DNA from: Pseudomonas hygromyciniae
GTDB taxonomy: Bacteria; Pseudomonadota; Gammaproteobacteria; Pseudomonadales; Pseudomonadaceae
NCBI RefSeq assembly: GCF_016925675.1
Contig: NZ_CP070506.1
Coordinates: forward strand, 308,501 to 372,500
Length of the DNA: 64,000 nt
Direction of reading: 5' to 3'
Shown here: in pieces, positions 45,301 to 53,988 of the stretch
Position numbering within the stretch: position 1 is the stretch's first letter
How the letters are laid out: each line of letters begins with the position of its first letter
Made by a program: the position numbers and the translations under genes
The notes under the pieces: generated by a model
What the model was told of the DNA's origin: nothing
Seen by the model: only the letters and a program-made list of their open reading frames with translations
Database searches by the model: none

Positions 45301-46587
45301 CTATCCTTGGGCGCGACACCATTGTGCAGGGTCGCTTGGGCGGCCCTGCTGACGAATAGCGAAGTACAGCGCCGGGGTGTCCTGGCCGCCACTGTTACCG
45401 ACAGTGGAGATGGATTCACCGGCTTTTACAACATCACCTGCGGCCTTGAGCAATGTTTGATTGTGGCCGTAAAGGCTCAAATAGCCATTACCGTGGTCGA
45501 GAATCACCAGCAAACCGGCGCCGCGCAGCCAATCGGCGAACACCACGCGCCCACCGTGGACGGCGTGTACCTGGCTGCCCGCAGAGGCGCTGATCATCAC
45601 GCCGTCCCACTTGGTGCGGGTGTCATCGCCACGGGTTTCACCAAAGCGTGCCAGTAATCGACCATCAACTGGCCATGGAAGTTTGCCTCGGGCAGTAGCA
45701 AAAGGCCCGCCAAACGATTCGCCGGCACTGGAAACCAATGGGCCAGGCGCTGCACGCGCCGGTTTGCGCGGGGCGTCGGTGGCGAGCGCCTCGGCTTCAC
45801 GCTGGCGCTTTTTTTCCGCTTCCTGCTGGGCGATCAGCGCTTTTTGTCGCGCTTGCTCCGCCTCGCGGGCCTGGCGCGCCAGGGTTTCCTCGATGGTTTT
45901 CAGCACCTTGGCCAGGTCGGCCTGGTCCTGTTGCCGTGCTTGCAGCTTGGCATCACGGGCTTTTACGTCACTGTTGAGCTTGGCGAGTGCCTGCTGACGT
46001 TCCTTGCGCACCTTATCCAGCTCATCGCGCTGGCTGTCCAGACTGCTTTTCTGGTCCAGAAGCTGGTTTTGCTGGTCGGCGATTTCCTGCTCGACGTTCG
46101 CCAACTGGCGCAGGGTCTCATTGAAGCTCTTGAGTTGCTCCAGGCGCGCGGTGCTCAGGTAGTCGTAGTAGGTCAGGGTGCGGGCGAATTTTTCCGGGTT
46201 CTGCTGGTTGAGCAGCAGCTTGAGGTATTCCTGGCGGCCGTTCTGGTAGGCGGCACGGGCCTGGATTGCGATCAGGCGTTGCTGTTCAACGCGCGCGCTC
46301 TGGAGTTTTTTTTTCTCACCGTCGAGCCGCTCCAGTTCCGACTCGCTCTTCTTTAGTTCTTTTTGCAGCTCCTGGACCTGCTTCTCCAGCTTGCCCATTT
46401 CGGTTTCCGTGCCGCGCAGGTCTTTCTGCACCCCGGATTTTTCTTCCTGGAGCTTGCCGAGCAGTTTCTTCAGCTCGGTAATGTCCTGACGCGTAGCGTC
46501 CAACTGTTGTTGGGTTTGCGCACGCTCGTCGGCCATAGCCGGTTGGAGCACGCAGACAAGAGCAAGGGTAATCAAGGCGCGAAGCAT
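45301..46587 (-). CDS. envC: Murein hydrolase activator EnvC
   Basis: Periplasmic protein of 428 residues with signal MLRALITLALVCVLQPAMA. Residues about 25-270 are coiled coil (QQQLDATRQDITELKKLLGK, and EKQVQELQKELKKSESELER), followed by a Pro/Ala linker and a LytM domain. The LytM zinc ligands are degenerate: KWDGVMISA stands where active enzymes have a His, and ALYFAIRQQG replaces the usual LHFEIR. This is expected for EnvC, which activates amidases (AmiA/AmiB) at the septum instead of cutting itself. I start at ATG 46587; upstream codons lack a signal. The ribosome site is weak. Confidence 0.93.
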   Translation of the reverse strand: MLRALITLALVCVLQPAMADERAQTQQQLDATRQDITELKKLLGKLQEEKSGVQKDLRGTETEMGKLEKQVQELQKELKKSESELERLDGEKKKLQSARVEQQRLIAIQARAAYQNGRQEYLKLLLNQQNPEKFARTLTYYDYLSTARLEQLKSFNETLRQLANVEQEIADQQNQLLDQKSSLDSQRDELDKVRKERQQALAKLNSDVKARDAKLQARQQDQADLAKVLKTIEETLARQAREAEQARQKALIAQQEAEKKRQREAEALATDAPRKPARAAPGPLVSSAGESFGGPFATARGKLPWPVDGRLLARFGETRGDDTRTKWDGVMISASAGSQVHAVHGGRVVFADWLRGAGLLVILDHGNGYLSLYGHNQTLLKAAGDVVKAGESISTVGNSGGQDTPALYFAIRQQGRPSDPAQWCRAQG

Positions 46588-46722
46588 AGAGGCGGGCGAC
46601 ACCAGGGAAAGGGACGGCCTAGTATGCCCGCCCCACGCTGCAAAAAAAACGTCCAATGGGTAAGTTAACTGCCGTGTGGCGGGGTATGGCTAAACGCCAT
46701 GCTCAAAAACACCACAAAACAA

Positions 46723-46811
46723 TGTGGGAGCGGGCTTGCTCGCGATGGCGGTGGATCAGTTAGAAATGTATCAACTGACACTCCGCTATCGCGAGCAAGC
46801 CCGCTCCCACA
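46723..46811. repeat. REP doublet between envC and gpmI
   Basis: TGTGGGAGCGGGCTTGCTCG and its inverted partner, 89 bp, the same subtype as 1301-1389. It lies after the gpmI stop, in the gap before envC. Confidence 0.9.
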
Positions 46812-46835
46812 TGGGGTTTGTGGTGGGTTTGAAAA

Positions 46836-48362
46836 TCAGACCAGAATCGAGGTGCCGGTCATCTCGGCAGGCTTCTCCAACCCCATCAGCATCAGCATGG
46901 TCGGCGCCACATCGGCCAGCACGCCGCCTTCGCGCACCTTGAAGTCGCGCTTGCCGACATAAATGAACGGCACCGGCTCGGTGGTGTGGGCGGTATGGGC
47001 CTGGCCGGTGGATTCATCGGACATCTGCTCGCAGTTGCCGTGGTCAGCGGTGATCAGCGCTTCGCCGCCGACCTTCTCCAGCGCGTCGACGATTCGGCCT
47101 ACGCACAAGTCCAGGCATTCCACGGCCTTGATCGCCGCTTGCAGGTTGCCGCTGTGGCCGACCATGTCGCCGTTGGCGTAGTTGACCACGATCACGTCAT
47201 AGCGCTGGTGTTCGATGGCGTCGACGATCTTGTCGGTGACTTCCGGTGCGCTCATTTCCGGCTGCAGGTCGTAGGTGGCGACTTTTGGCGACGGGATCAG
47301 GATGCGCTCTTCGCCGGGGAACGGTTCTTCGCGCCCGCCGGAGAAGAAGAAGGTGACGTGGGCGTATTTCTCGGTCTCGGCAATGCGCAGCTGGGTCTTG
47401 CCGTTTTTGGCGAGGTAATCGCCCAGCACGTTTTCCAGGCTACCCGGTGCGAAGGCTGACGGGGCCGGGATGCTGGCGGCGTATTGGGTCAGCATCACGA
47501 ACTCGACTTTCGGCTGGCGCGCCCGCTCGAAGTCTTTGAAACCGTCATCGACGAACACATGGCTCAGTTCGCGGGCACGGTCGGCGCGGAAGTTCATGAA
47601 CACCACGGCGTCGCCATCTTCGACTTTCACCGGCTCGCCGATGGTGGTGGCCTTGACGAACTCATCGCTCTCGCCGCGAGCGTAGGCCGCTTCCAGGCCT
47701 TGCTGGGCGGTAGCCGCGTTGAATTGGGCGTTGCCGTCGACGATCAGGTTGTAGGCCTGGGACACGCGGTCCCAGCGGTTGTCGCGGTCCATGGCGAAAT
47801 AGCGGCCGACCAGGCTGGCGATGCGGCCCTTGCCGAGGGCGGCGAAGGCGGCGTCCAGCAGCTCGATGGACGATTGCGCGCTTTTGGGCGGGGTGTCGCG
47901 GCCATCGAGGAAGGCGTGCAGGTAGATCTTCTCGGCGCCGCGCTTGTAGGCCAGTTCGGCCATGGCCACTAGGTGATCTTGGTGACTGTGTACGCCACCG
48001 TCGGACAGCAGGCCCATGAAATGCACGGCTTTACCGGCGGCGACGGCTTTATCCACCGCGGCGCAGATGGTCGGGTTCTCGAAGAACTCGCCATCGCGGA
48101 TGGCTTTGGTCACGCGGGTGAAGTCCTGATATACCACTCGTCCGGCGCCAAGGTTCATATGGCCGACTTCAGAGTTGCCCATCTGGCCGTCCGGCAGGCC
48201 GACGTCCATGCCCGATCCTGAGATCAGGCCATTGGGTACGTTGGCGCAGAGGCGGTCCAGTACGGGCTTGTTCGCCGCGAGTACGGCGTTGTCGTGGGGG
48301 TTTTCACTGTGACCGAAGCCATCGAGAATCATCAGGACCAAAGGTTTAGGCGTGGTAGTCAT
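46836..48362 (-). CDS. gpmI: 2,3-bisphosphoglycerate-independent phosphoglycerate mutase
   Basis: Glycolytic enzyme of 508 residues interconverting 3- and 2-phosphoglycerate without a bisphosphate cofactor, using two Mn2+ ions. It starts at ATG 48362 ([20 protein letters not shown]), preceded by GAGGAT; the frame upstream is leader. The nucleophilic Ser is in [18 protein letters not shown], and metal-site motifs include [38 protein letters not shown] and [11 protein letters not shown]. Complete and of standard length. It reads away from the divergent rhodanese gene 150 bp off and into the REP and envC region. Confidence 0.97.
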   Translation of the reverse strand: MTTTPKPLVLMILDGFGHSENPHDNAVLAANKPVLDRLCANVPNGLISGSGMDVGLPDGQMGNSEVGHMNLGAGRVVYQDFTRVTKAIRDGEFFENPTICAAVDKAVAAGKAVHFMGLLSDGGVHSHQDHLVAMAELAYKRGAEKIYLHAFLDGRDTPPKSAQSSIELLDAAFAALGKGRIASLVGRYFAMDRDNRWDRVSQAYNLIVDGNAQFNAATAQQGLEAAYARGESDEFVKATTIGEPVKVEDGDAVVFMNFRADRARELSHVFVDDGFKDFERARQPKVEFVMLTQYAASIPAPSAFAPGSLENVLGDYLAKNGKTQLRIAETEKYAHVTFFFSGGREEPFPGEERILIPSPKVATYDLQPEMSAPEVTDKIVDAIEHQRYDVIVVNYANGDMVGHSGNLQAAIKAVECLDLCVGRIVDALEKVGGEALITADHGNCEQMSDESTGQAHTAHTTEPVPFIYVGKRDFKVREGGVLADVAPTMLMLMGLEKPAEMTGTSILV

Positions 48363-48513
48363 AGATCCTCTCGCGGCGGTATTAAAGGAAGGCGATTGAA
48401 AAGGGAGTGGCAGTTTAAAGCGAAGTTCCGATGCCGTCACCGCTTTACGGGGGTTGGCCCCCCATGGCGGCTGTGTATACTTACCGCCATTTTAACGCCC
48501 TGGAACCTCCTTG

Positions 48514-48927
48514 ATGGTTGATCACCTGATTGCATTTGCTACCTCTCACTATCTGCTGGTCGGTGCCTTCGTCGTACTGCTGGCGCTGCTGATTGCTCAT
48601 GAAGTGAGCCGTGGCGGCCGTAGCCTCAGCACCGCCGAGCTGACCGCGCTGGTCAACAAGGACCAGGCCGTTGTCGTCGACATCCGTCCGGCCAAGGACT
48701 TTGCCGCCGGCCATATCGTTGGCGCGCTGAATATTCCCCAGGACAAGCTGATCGCCCGCATCGCCGAACTGGAAAAGCACAAGGCCAAGACCATTATCCT
48801 GGTCGACGCCCAGGGCCAGCACTCCGGTGGCCATGCCCGCGAAATGCTGAAAAGCGGTTTCACCGCCGCCAAGCTGTCGGGTGGTATCTCCAGCTGGCGC
48901 GCCGATAACCTGCCGTTGGTGAAGTGA
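48514..48927 (+). CDS. Membrane-anchored rhodanese-like protein (YibN type), Cys absent
   Basis: A 137-residue protein: one N-terminal membrane span (LIAFATSHYLLVGAFVVLLA) and a cytoplasmic rhodanese fold with VVVDIRPAKDFAAGHIVGAL and GGISSWRADNLPLVK. The active-site loop reads ILVDAQGQHSGG; an Asp stands where active rhodaneses have Cys, as also recalled for E. coli YibN. It therefore cannot transfer sulfur in the usual way, and a binding or chaperone-like role at the membrane is possible. ATG 48514 is preferred to the TTG just before it. It is the first of three genes, rhodanese-grxC-secB, whose order is conserved in gamma-proteobacteria and whose E. coli counterpart lies next to grxC and secB. 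Confidence 0.9.
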   Translation: MVDHLIAFATSHYLLVGAFVVLLALLIAHEVSRGGRSLSTAELTALVNKDQAVVVDIRPAKDFAAGHIVGALNIPQDKLIARIAELEKHKAKTIILVDAQGQHSGGHAREMLKSGFTAAKLSGGISSWRADNLPLVK

Positions 48928-48928
48928 T

Positions 48929-49183
48929 ATGAGCCAGGTTGTCGTTTATTCCAGCGATTATTGCCCCTATTGCACGCGAGCCAAGCAGTTGCTCCAGAGC
49001 AAAAAGGTTGCCTTCGACGAGATCAAGGTCGATGGCAAGCCCCAGGTACGTGCCGAGATGGCCCAGAAGGCGGGGCGCACCTCTGTGCCGCAAATCTGGA
49101 TCGGTACCCAGCATATCGGTGGATGCGACGACCTGTTCGCCCTGGAGCGCGCCGGTAAACTGGATGCGCTGCTTCACGTCTGA
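48929..49183 (+). CDS. grxC: Glutaredoxin 3
   Basis: Small thiol-disulfide oxidoreductase of 84 residues. It uses glutathione to reduce protein disulfides and mixed disulfides. The dithiol active site is VYSSDYCPYCTRAKQLL (CPYC), with the cis-Pro and glutathione loop in TSVPQIWIGTQHIGGCDDL. It begins one base after the rhodanese stop, and secB begins 44 bp after its own stop, so the three are almost certainly one transcript. Length and motifs are those of monomeric GrxC; nothing unusual. Confidence 0.97.
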   Translation: MSQVVVYSSDYCPYCTRAKQLLQSKKVAFDEIKVDGKPQVRAEMAQKAGRTSVPQIWIGTQHIGGCDDLFALERAGKLDALLHV

Positions 49184-49227
49184 CTCCAAAACCCTAAAAG
49201 ACCCCAAGATCAAGAAGGATCTGCGAG

Positions 49228-49713
49228 ATGACTGACCAACCGAACACCGAAGCGGCAGCAGAAGAGGCTCAAGGCCCACAATTTTCCCTGCAGCGTATCT
49301 ACGTGCGTGACCTGTCGTTCGAAGCGCCGAAAAGCCCGGCGATCTTCCGTCAGGAGTGGACTCCAAGCGTCGGCCTGGACCTCAACACCCGTCAGAAGCA
49401 GCTGGAAGGCGACTTCCACGAAGTCGTGCTGACCTTGTCGGTCACCGTGAAGAACGGTGAAGAAGTGGCCTTCATCGCTGAAGTGCAACAGGCCGGTATC
49501 TTCCTGATCCAGGGTCTGGACGATGCGTCCATGAGCCACACCCTGGGCGCGTTCTGCCCGAACATCCTGTTCCCGTATGCCCGCGAGACCCTGGACAGCC
49601 TGGTCACCCGTGGCTCGTTCCCGGCCCTGATGCTGGCCCCGGTGAACTTCGATGCCCTGTATGCGCAAGAGCTGCAGCGCATGCAACAGGAAGGCGCACC
49701 GACGGTTCAGTAA
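49228..49713 (+). CDS. secB: Protein-export chaperone SecB
   Basis: Tetrameric cytoplasmic chaperone of 161 residues that keeps preproteins unfolded and hands them to SecA. Recognisable stretches are [55 protein letters not shown] and the SecA-binding [20 protein letters not shown], then [19 protein letters not shown]-type ribosome site precedes the ATG. It is the last gene of the rhodanese-grxC-secB unit; a strong terminator follows within 15 bp. Standard length, with a Gln/Ala/Glu-rich N-terminal extension of about 15 residues. Confidence 0.98.
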   Translation: MTDQPNTEAAAEEAQGPQFSLQRIYVRDLSFEAPKSPAIFRQEWTPSVGLDLNTRQKQLEGDFHEVVLTLSVTVKNGEEVAFIAEVQQAGIFLIQGLDDASMSHTLGAFCPNILFPYARETLDSLVTRGSFPALMLAPVNFDALYAQELQRMQQEGAPTVQ

Positions 49714-49725
49714 GTCGACGATGCA

Positions 49726-49756
49726 TAAAAAGCGCCATCACTGGCGCTTTTTTTAT
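49726..49756 (+). terminator. Terminator after secB
   Basis: AAAAAGCGCCA pairs with TGGCGCTTTTT around TCAC and ends in a T run, 13 bp past the secB stop. Confidence 0.88.
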
Positions 49757-49769
49757 GCACGGCTAACGC

Positions 49770-49872
49770 CTGTAGGAGCGAGCTTGCTCGCGAAAAGCGT
49801 CAACCATGACGCAGCGCTATCAGGTAGCCCACGTTGCCTGTTGGTTTTTCGCGAGCAAGCTCGCTGCTACAG
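49770..49872. repeat. REP doublet, GTAGGAGCGAGCTTG type
   Basis: CTGTAGGAGCGAGCTTGCTC and the inverted copy near 49845-49872 form a hairpin. It is the same subtype as the tandem array at 23.5 kb. It lies between the convergent secB and trmL genes. Confidence 0.9.
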
Positions 49873-49883
49873 GGACAAGGGGG

Positions 49884-50339
49884 TTATTTGAACCCGAGCT
49901 GGCGCCAGCCTTCGTAGACCGCGACGGCCACGGTGTTGGACAGGTTCAGGCTGCGGCAGCCTTCACGCATCGGCAAACGCAAGCGCTGGCCATCGGGCAG
50001 GGCGTCGAGTACGTCTGCCGGCAGGCCACGGCTCTCAGGGCCGAACAAGAAGGCGTCCCCCTCGGCGAAGCTGGCATCATGAAACGGCCGCGAGCCCTTG
50101 GTGGTGAACGCAAACAGGCGCGGGTGGCCAAGGCTCTCCAGGCAACTGGCGAGGTCGGCGTGACGCTGCAGGGTGGCGTATTCGTGATAGTCCAGGCCGG
50201 CGCGGCGCAGGCGCTTGTCGTCCATCTCGAAGCCCAGCGGCTCGATCAAATGCAGGTGGCAGCCACTGTTGGCGCACAGCCTGATAACGTTGCCGGTGTT
50301 CGGCGGAATTTCTGGTTGAAAAAGGATGACGTGAAACAT
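49884..50339 (-). CDS. trmL: tRNA (cytidine/uridine-34-2'-O)-methyltransferase
   Basis: SPOUT-class methyltransferase of 151 residues that methylates the ribose at the wobble base of leucine tRNAs. The N-terminus MFHVILFQPEIPPNTGNVIR has the NTGN motif; the C-terminal trefoil knot comprises LFGPESRGLP and LRLPMREGCRSLNLSNTVAV. Start ATG 50339 with GGAG upstream gives a family-standard length; the frame upstream overlaps the divergent gene. Its start codon and that of the neighbouring gene on the other strand share the tetranucleotide CATG, so the two genes overlap head-to-head by two bases. Confidence 0.95.
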   Translation of the reverse strand: MFHVILFQPEIPPNTGNVIRLCANSGCHLHLIEPLGFEMDDKRLRRAGLDYHEYATLQRHADLASCLESLGHPRLFAFTTKGSRPFHDASFAEGDAFLFGPESRGLPADVLDALPDGQRLRLPMREGCRSLNLSNTVAVAVYEGWRQLGFK

Positions 50340-50778
50340 GCACGGCTCCGAAGATAAAGATGCAGCGCATTCTACCCCTGAAGACGACCCCAGGCCGCAG
50401 CTATTGCCCAGAGTCCTGGGTTCGCTGGCGATTGTCGGCCTGATGGTGGGCTTGATGATCGGTCGCCTGACCACCCCGGACCCGACTGCCCTGCTGCAGG
50501 TCGAGCCGGCCGCCGATGGCCTGGTGGTGTGGTTCAACAACGAACCGAAGTTGCACGGCGAGCATATCGACGGCACCGTGGCGCTGCTGTTTGACGCCCA
50601 GGGCCATGCGCAGGCGGGGCAATTGAAGGTCAATGACAAGGATGTGAATTGGCGGGTGCGCAAGACCGATGGTGGCTTGCTGTTGAACCTGGTGGCGGCA
50701 CGGCCGCTGCGCGGGGAATGGTCGGGCAAGGCGGTCGATGACCGCTGGCGACTGGAGATCCATCTCCTGGAGCAATAA
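50338..50778 (+). CDS. Single-span membrane-anchored hypothetical protein
   Basis: A 146-residue protein with an acidic N-terminal tail (SEDKDAAHSTPEDDPRP), one membrane span (VLGSLAIVGLMVGLMIGRL) and a beta-rich C-terminal domain of 90 residues (GLVVWFNNEPKLHGEHIDGT, WRVRKTDGGLLLNLVAARPL, WRLEIHLLEQ). By the positive-inside rule the N-terminus is probably cytoplasmic and the domain periplasmic. I recall an equivalent gene beside trmL in P. aeruginosa (PA5126) with no assigned function. The ATG shares CATG with the divergent trmL start, so each gene's ribosome site lies inside or next to the other's first codons. Function unknown. Confidence 0.8.
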   Translation: MHGSEDKDAAHSTPEDDPRPQLLPRVLGSLAIVGLMVGLMIGRLTTPDPTALLQVEPAADGLVVWFNNEPKLHGEHIDGTVALLFDAQGHAQAGQLKVNDKDVNWRVRKTDGGLLLNLVAARPLRGEWSGKAVDDRWRLEIHLLEQ

Positions 50779-50880
50779 AAGAGGGAGTTCCCGGCCTGCC
50801 TGTACCAGGGCTCCCAAAACGGTTTGAAGCTCGAATTAAAGAGGGGATTCTCGGCCTGCCTGTACCAAGGTCCCCGAAAC
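50774..50880 (+). repeat. Twin 33-nt hairpins, direct repeat of 60-bp period
   Basis: Two 47-bp copies (50774-50820 and 50834-50880) differ at about 8 positions. Each encloses the shared block CGGCCTGCCTGTACCA in a stem: GGGAG/CTCCC at 50783-50815 and GGGGA/TCCCC at 50843-50875. The stem differences are compensatory, which favours a conserved RNA or DNA structure. A partial third copy (TAGTACCAGGGG) follows near 50887. This lies in the 422-bp gap after the PA5126-like gene; the first copy overlaps its stop codon. Confidence 0.65.
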
Positions 50881-50954
50881 TGGGTAGTACCAGGGGTATT
50901 GCAGGGGGCGTGCCAGAATGGCGAGAGGGCCTAAGAAAATTCTTTTATAAAGAG

Positions 50955-50986
50955 CAAAGCCCCGGGTTGCGGGGCTTTGGTGTTTT
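50955..50986 (+). terminator. Rho-independent terminator after the twin hairpins
   Basis: CAAAGCCCCG pairs with CGGGGCTTTG around GGTTG, followed by GTGTTTT. It may close a transcript running through the twin hairpins. Confidence 0.75.
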
Positions 50987-51072
50987 CAGGGTTCAGCGTT
51001 TATCTAATTTAAGCGTTGAGTTTGTGCGCGATGCCGGTTCATGGTGCGTTGAAGCGGTGCACACCAAACAAA

Positions 51073-51159
51073 TGTGGGAGCTGGCTTGCCTGCGATAGCC
51101 TCACCTCGGTCTCACTGAAAAACCGAGGTGAGGCTATCGCAGGCAAGCCAGCTCCCACA
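51073..51159. repeat. REP doublet, GTGGGAGCTGGCTTGCCTGCG type
   Basis: TGTGGGAGCTGGCTTGCCTG with its inverted copy forms an almost perfect 87-bp hairpin, extended through GCGATAGCCTCACCTCGG. It lies next to the ntrC 3' end. Confidence 0.9.
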
Positions 51160-51200
51160 CAAGCCTACAGGGGGATCTTCAGTGGCATGGAGGGCTGTGC

Positions 51201-52637
51201 TCAGCCCTCTTCACCCTCCTCATCATCCCCGCCATCGACCTTCATCCCCAATTCCTTGATCTTGCGGGTCAAGGTGTTACGACCCCAGCCCAGCAGCACG
51301 GCGGCGTCACGCCGGCGGCCAGCGGTGTGCTTGAGGGCCGTCTCGATCATGATCCGCTCGAAGGTCGGCACGGCGCTGTCCAGCAGGCTCGACTGGCCAC
51401 GGGCCAAAGCCTGGTCGGCCCATTGGCGCAGGGCTTGTTCCCAGTTGGTCACGGGGGCCGAATCCTGCGGCAGGCTCAACAGCTCGGGCGGCAGATCGCT
51501 GATATGCACTTCGCGCCCGGACGCCATCACCGTGATCCAGCGGCAGGTATTCTCCAACTGGCGCACGTTGCCCGGCCACGGCAGGTTCTTCAGGTATTCC
51601 TCGGTTTCCGTCTTCAGCAGCTTGGGCTCTACCGCCAGCTCCTGGGCGGCGCGGCTGAGGAAGTGGCGGGCCAGGGTCGGGATGTCTTCGCGGCGGTCCG
51701 ACATCCGTGGAATATGGATGCGGATCACGTTGAGGCGGTGGAACAAGTCCTCACGAAACTTCCCGGCGTGGACCAGGGTTTCCAGGTTCTGGTGGGTCGC
51801 GGCGATGATCCGCACATCGACCTTGACCGGCGTATGGCCGCCGACACGGTAGAACTCACCGTCGGCCAGCACCCGCAACAGCCGGGTCTGGGTGTCGGCC
51901 GGCATATCGCCGATTTCATCGAGAAACAGCGTGCCGCCGTCCGCCTGTTCAAAACGTCCGCGCCGCAGGTTGGCCGCGCCGGTAAACGCCCCTTTTTCAT
52001 GGCCGAACAGCTCGGACTCCATCAAGTCCTTGGGGATCGCCGCCATGTTCAGCGCGATGAACGGCGAGGCCGCCCGTGGGCTGTGGCGGTGCAGGGCATG
52101 GGCAACCAGCTCTTTACCGGTGCCGGACTCACCGTTGATCAGCACGGTGATGTTGGAGTGGCTCAGGCGCCCGATGGCGCGAAACACTTCCTGCATCGCC
52201 GGTGCTTCACCGATGATTTCCGGGGTGCGCGTCAGGGTCGGTACCACGGCCTGGCCTTGCTGTTCCTGGGCGTGCTGGTTGGCGCGCTTGACCAGCGCCA
52301 CCGCTTCATCGACGTCGAACGGCTTGGGCAGGTACTCGAAGGCGCCACCCTGATAGGACGCGACAGCGCTGTCCAGGTCCGAGTGCGCGGTCATGATGAT
52401 CACCGGCAAGCGCGGATGCTGCTCGCGGATCCGCGCCAGCAAGTCCAGGCCACTGGCGCCGGGCATGCGGATATCGGAGATGATCACATCGGGCTGCTGA
52501 CGCGCCAGGCGGCTCATCACCCCATCGGCGCTGTCGAAGCTCTGGGTGGTCATGCCTTCCTGCTGCAAGGCTTTCTCCAGGACCCAGCGGATGGAACGGT
52601 CGTCATCGACGATCCAGACAGTTTCACTACGGCTCAT
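51201..52637 (-). CDS. ntrC: Nitrogen regulation response regulator NtrC
   Basis: Sigma-54-dependent activator of 478 residues. The receiver domain has the acidic pocket VWIVDDDRS and the phosphorylated Asp in DVIISDIRMPGASGL. The AAA+ domain has Walker A GESGTGKE, the sigma-54 contact loop GAFTGA, and Walker B FLDEIGDM. A Fis-type helix-turn-helix closes it (RRRDAAVLLGWGRNTLTRKI). Phosphorylated by NtrB under nitrogen limitation, it activates glnA and other nitrogen genes; likely binding sites are visible at glnA and before ntrB. The start overlaps the ntrB stop (ATGA), so translation is coupled. Confidence 0.97.
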   Translation of the reverse strand: MSRSETVWIVDDDRSIRWVLEKALQQEGMTTQSFDSADGVMSRLARQQPDVIISDIRMPGASGLDLLARIREQHPRLPVIIMTAHSDLDSAVASYQGGAFEYLPKPFDVDEAVALVKRANQHAQEQQGQAVVPTLTRTPEIIGEAPAMQEVFRAIGRLSHSNITVLINGESGTGKELVAHALHRHSPRAASPFIALNMAAIPKDLMESELFGHEKGAFTGAANLRRGRFEQADGGTLFLDEIGDMPADTQTRLLRVLADGEFYRVGGHTPVKVDVRIIAATHQNLETLVHAGKFREDLFHRLNVIRIHIPRMSDRREDIPTLARHFLSRAAQELAVEPKLLKTETEEYLKNLPWPGNVRQLENTCRWITVMASGREVHISDLPPELLSLPQDSAPVTNWEQALRQWADQALARGQSSLLDSAVPTFERIMIETALKHTAGRRRDAAVLLGWGRNTLTRKIKELGMKVDGGDDEEGEEG

Positions 52638-53719
52638 GTCGATGGGGCTCCTTGTTCCAGTGGCAGAAAGATCGAAAAGGTCGTGTGGCCGGGATGGCTT
52701 TCACATTCGATCAGGCCCTGGTGCTGGCTGATGATGTTCTGGGTAATGGCCAGGCCCAGCCCGGTACCGTCCGGGCGGCCGCTGACCATCGGGAAGAAAA
52801 TGGTTTCCTGCAGTTCGGCCGGGATTCCCGGGCCGTTGTCGATGATCTCGACCTTGGTCACCAGGCGATGGCGTACATGGCCAATGGTGAACTGGCGCAA
52901 GGCGCGGGTGCGCAGGCTGATGCGCCCCAGGCGCAACTCGTTCTGGCTGCTGATGGCCTGCATGGCGTTGCGCACGATATTGAGCACCGCCTGAATCATC
53001 TGCTCGCGGTCGATCAATACGTCGGGAATGCTCGGGTCATAGTCGCGCACCAGTGTGATGCAGCCCTGGCTTTCGGCCTCCACCAACTGGCAGACGCGCT
53101 CCAGCACTTCATGCACATTGGTCATCGCCAGCGACGGCAGCTTGTTGGAGCCGAGCATGCGGTCCACCAGGTTGCGCAGGCGGTCGGCTTCCTCGATGAT
53201 GACGTTGGTGTAGTCCTTGAGGTTCTCATTCGGCAGCTCGCGGGCCAACAACTGTGCGGCGCCGCGAATCCCGCCCAGGGGGTTCTTGATTTCATGGGCC
53301 AGGCCGCGTACCAGCATCTTGCTGGTTTCCTGCTTGGACAACTGCGCCTCTTCCTTGGTGATGCGCAGCAGGCGATCGCGGGGATGCACCTCTAGCAGCA
53401 GCAGGGTGGCGCCGTGGCTCAGGATCGGTGTTACCGCGTAGTCGACGGTCAGGGTCTGCCCGGTGAGGGCGGTGAGCATCGCTTCGCGCTTGGTGAACGG
53501 GTGGGCCTGCTCCACGGCCTGGCGCAAGGAACTCAAGGCCTCGGCGGACTCGGTGAACAGCTCGCTGATAAATTGCCCATGGCTGCGCTGGCCGCTGATG
53601 GCCAGGAGCATCTCCGCCGCGGGGTTCATGTACTCAAGGCGCAGTTCGGCATTGAGCAGGATGGTCGCGGTGGTCAGGTTGTCGAGTAGCAAGCGGTGCA
53701 GTGCGTCGCTGATGGTCAT
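52634..53719 (-). CDS. ntrB: Nitrogen regulation sensor kinase NtrB
   Basis: Cytoplasmic histidine kinase/phosphatase of 361 residues, controlled by PII (GlnB/GlnK). An N-terminal PAS domain (LLLDNLTTATILLNAELRLE, YMNPAAEMLLAIS) precedes the DHp helix with the phosphorylated His in RGLAHEIKNPLGGIRGAAQL. The ATP-binding domain has N (LNIVRNAMQAIS), G1 (VEIIDNGPGIP) and G2 (GRPDGTGLGLAI) boxes. There are no membrane segments. An AGAGG site precedes the ATG. It lies downstream of glnA in the same direction, separated by about 660 bp holding the glnA terminator and a nested REP, so ntrBC has its own promoter. Confidence 0.97.
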   Translation of the reverse strand: MTISDALHRLLLDNLTTATILLNAELRLEYMNPAAEMLLAISGQRSHGQFISELFTESAEALSSLRQAVEQAHPFTKREAMLTALTGQTLTVDYAVTPILSHGATLLLLEVHPRDRLLRITKEEAQLSKQETSKMLVRGLAHEIKNPLGGIRGAAQLLARELPNENLKDYTNVIIEEADRLRNLVDRMLGSNKLPSLAMTNVHEVLERVCQLVEAESQGCITLVRDYDPSIPDVLIDREQMIQAVLNIVRNAMQAISSQNELRLGRISLRTRALRQFTIGHVRHRLVTKVEIIDNGPGIPAELQETIFFPMVSGRPDGTGLGLAITQNIISQHQGLIECESHPGHTTFSIFLPLEQGAPST

Positions 53720-53919
53720 TAGGACCTCTTTTGGAGCAAGGCGTGGGCTTGAGGCTCACGCTGATACCAGGAAAATGCAAAAACCAAACCAAGGCTCCGA
53801 AAAGAAGCGTAAAAGCCCTGAAATGGGGGCTTGGGGCACGAAACTATGGCGCTCTGCCAGCTCACTCGGGACATTTCGACCCAAAATGGGTTGGTCGGTG
53901 GGCAGGGGTGCAACCTATC

Positions 53920-53934
53920 GCACCAATATAGTGC
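53920..53934 (-). promoter_or_regulatory. Likely NtrC binding site upstream of ntrB
   Basis: GCACCAATATAGTGC matches the palindromic NtrC consensus GCAC-N7-GTGC. It lies about 200 bp before the ntrB start and may give autoregulation of ntrBC. No GG-N10-GC promoter was found near it, so it could act as a repressor site. Confidence 0.6.
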
Positions 53935-53988
53935 GAATCCCGGCATTCTGTTCAGCGATCAACTATTTCCTGAAAGCACCCAATCAAA

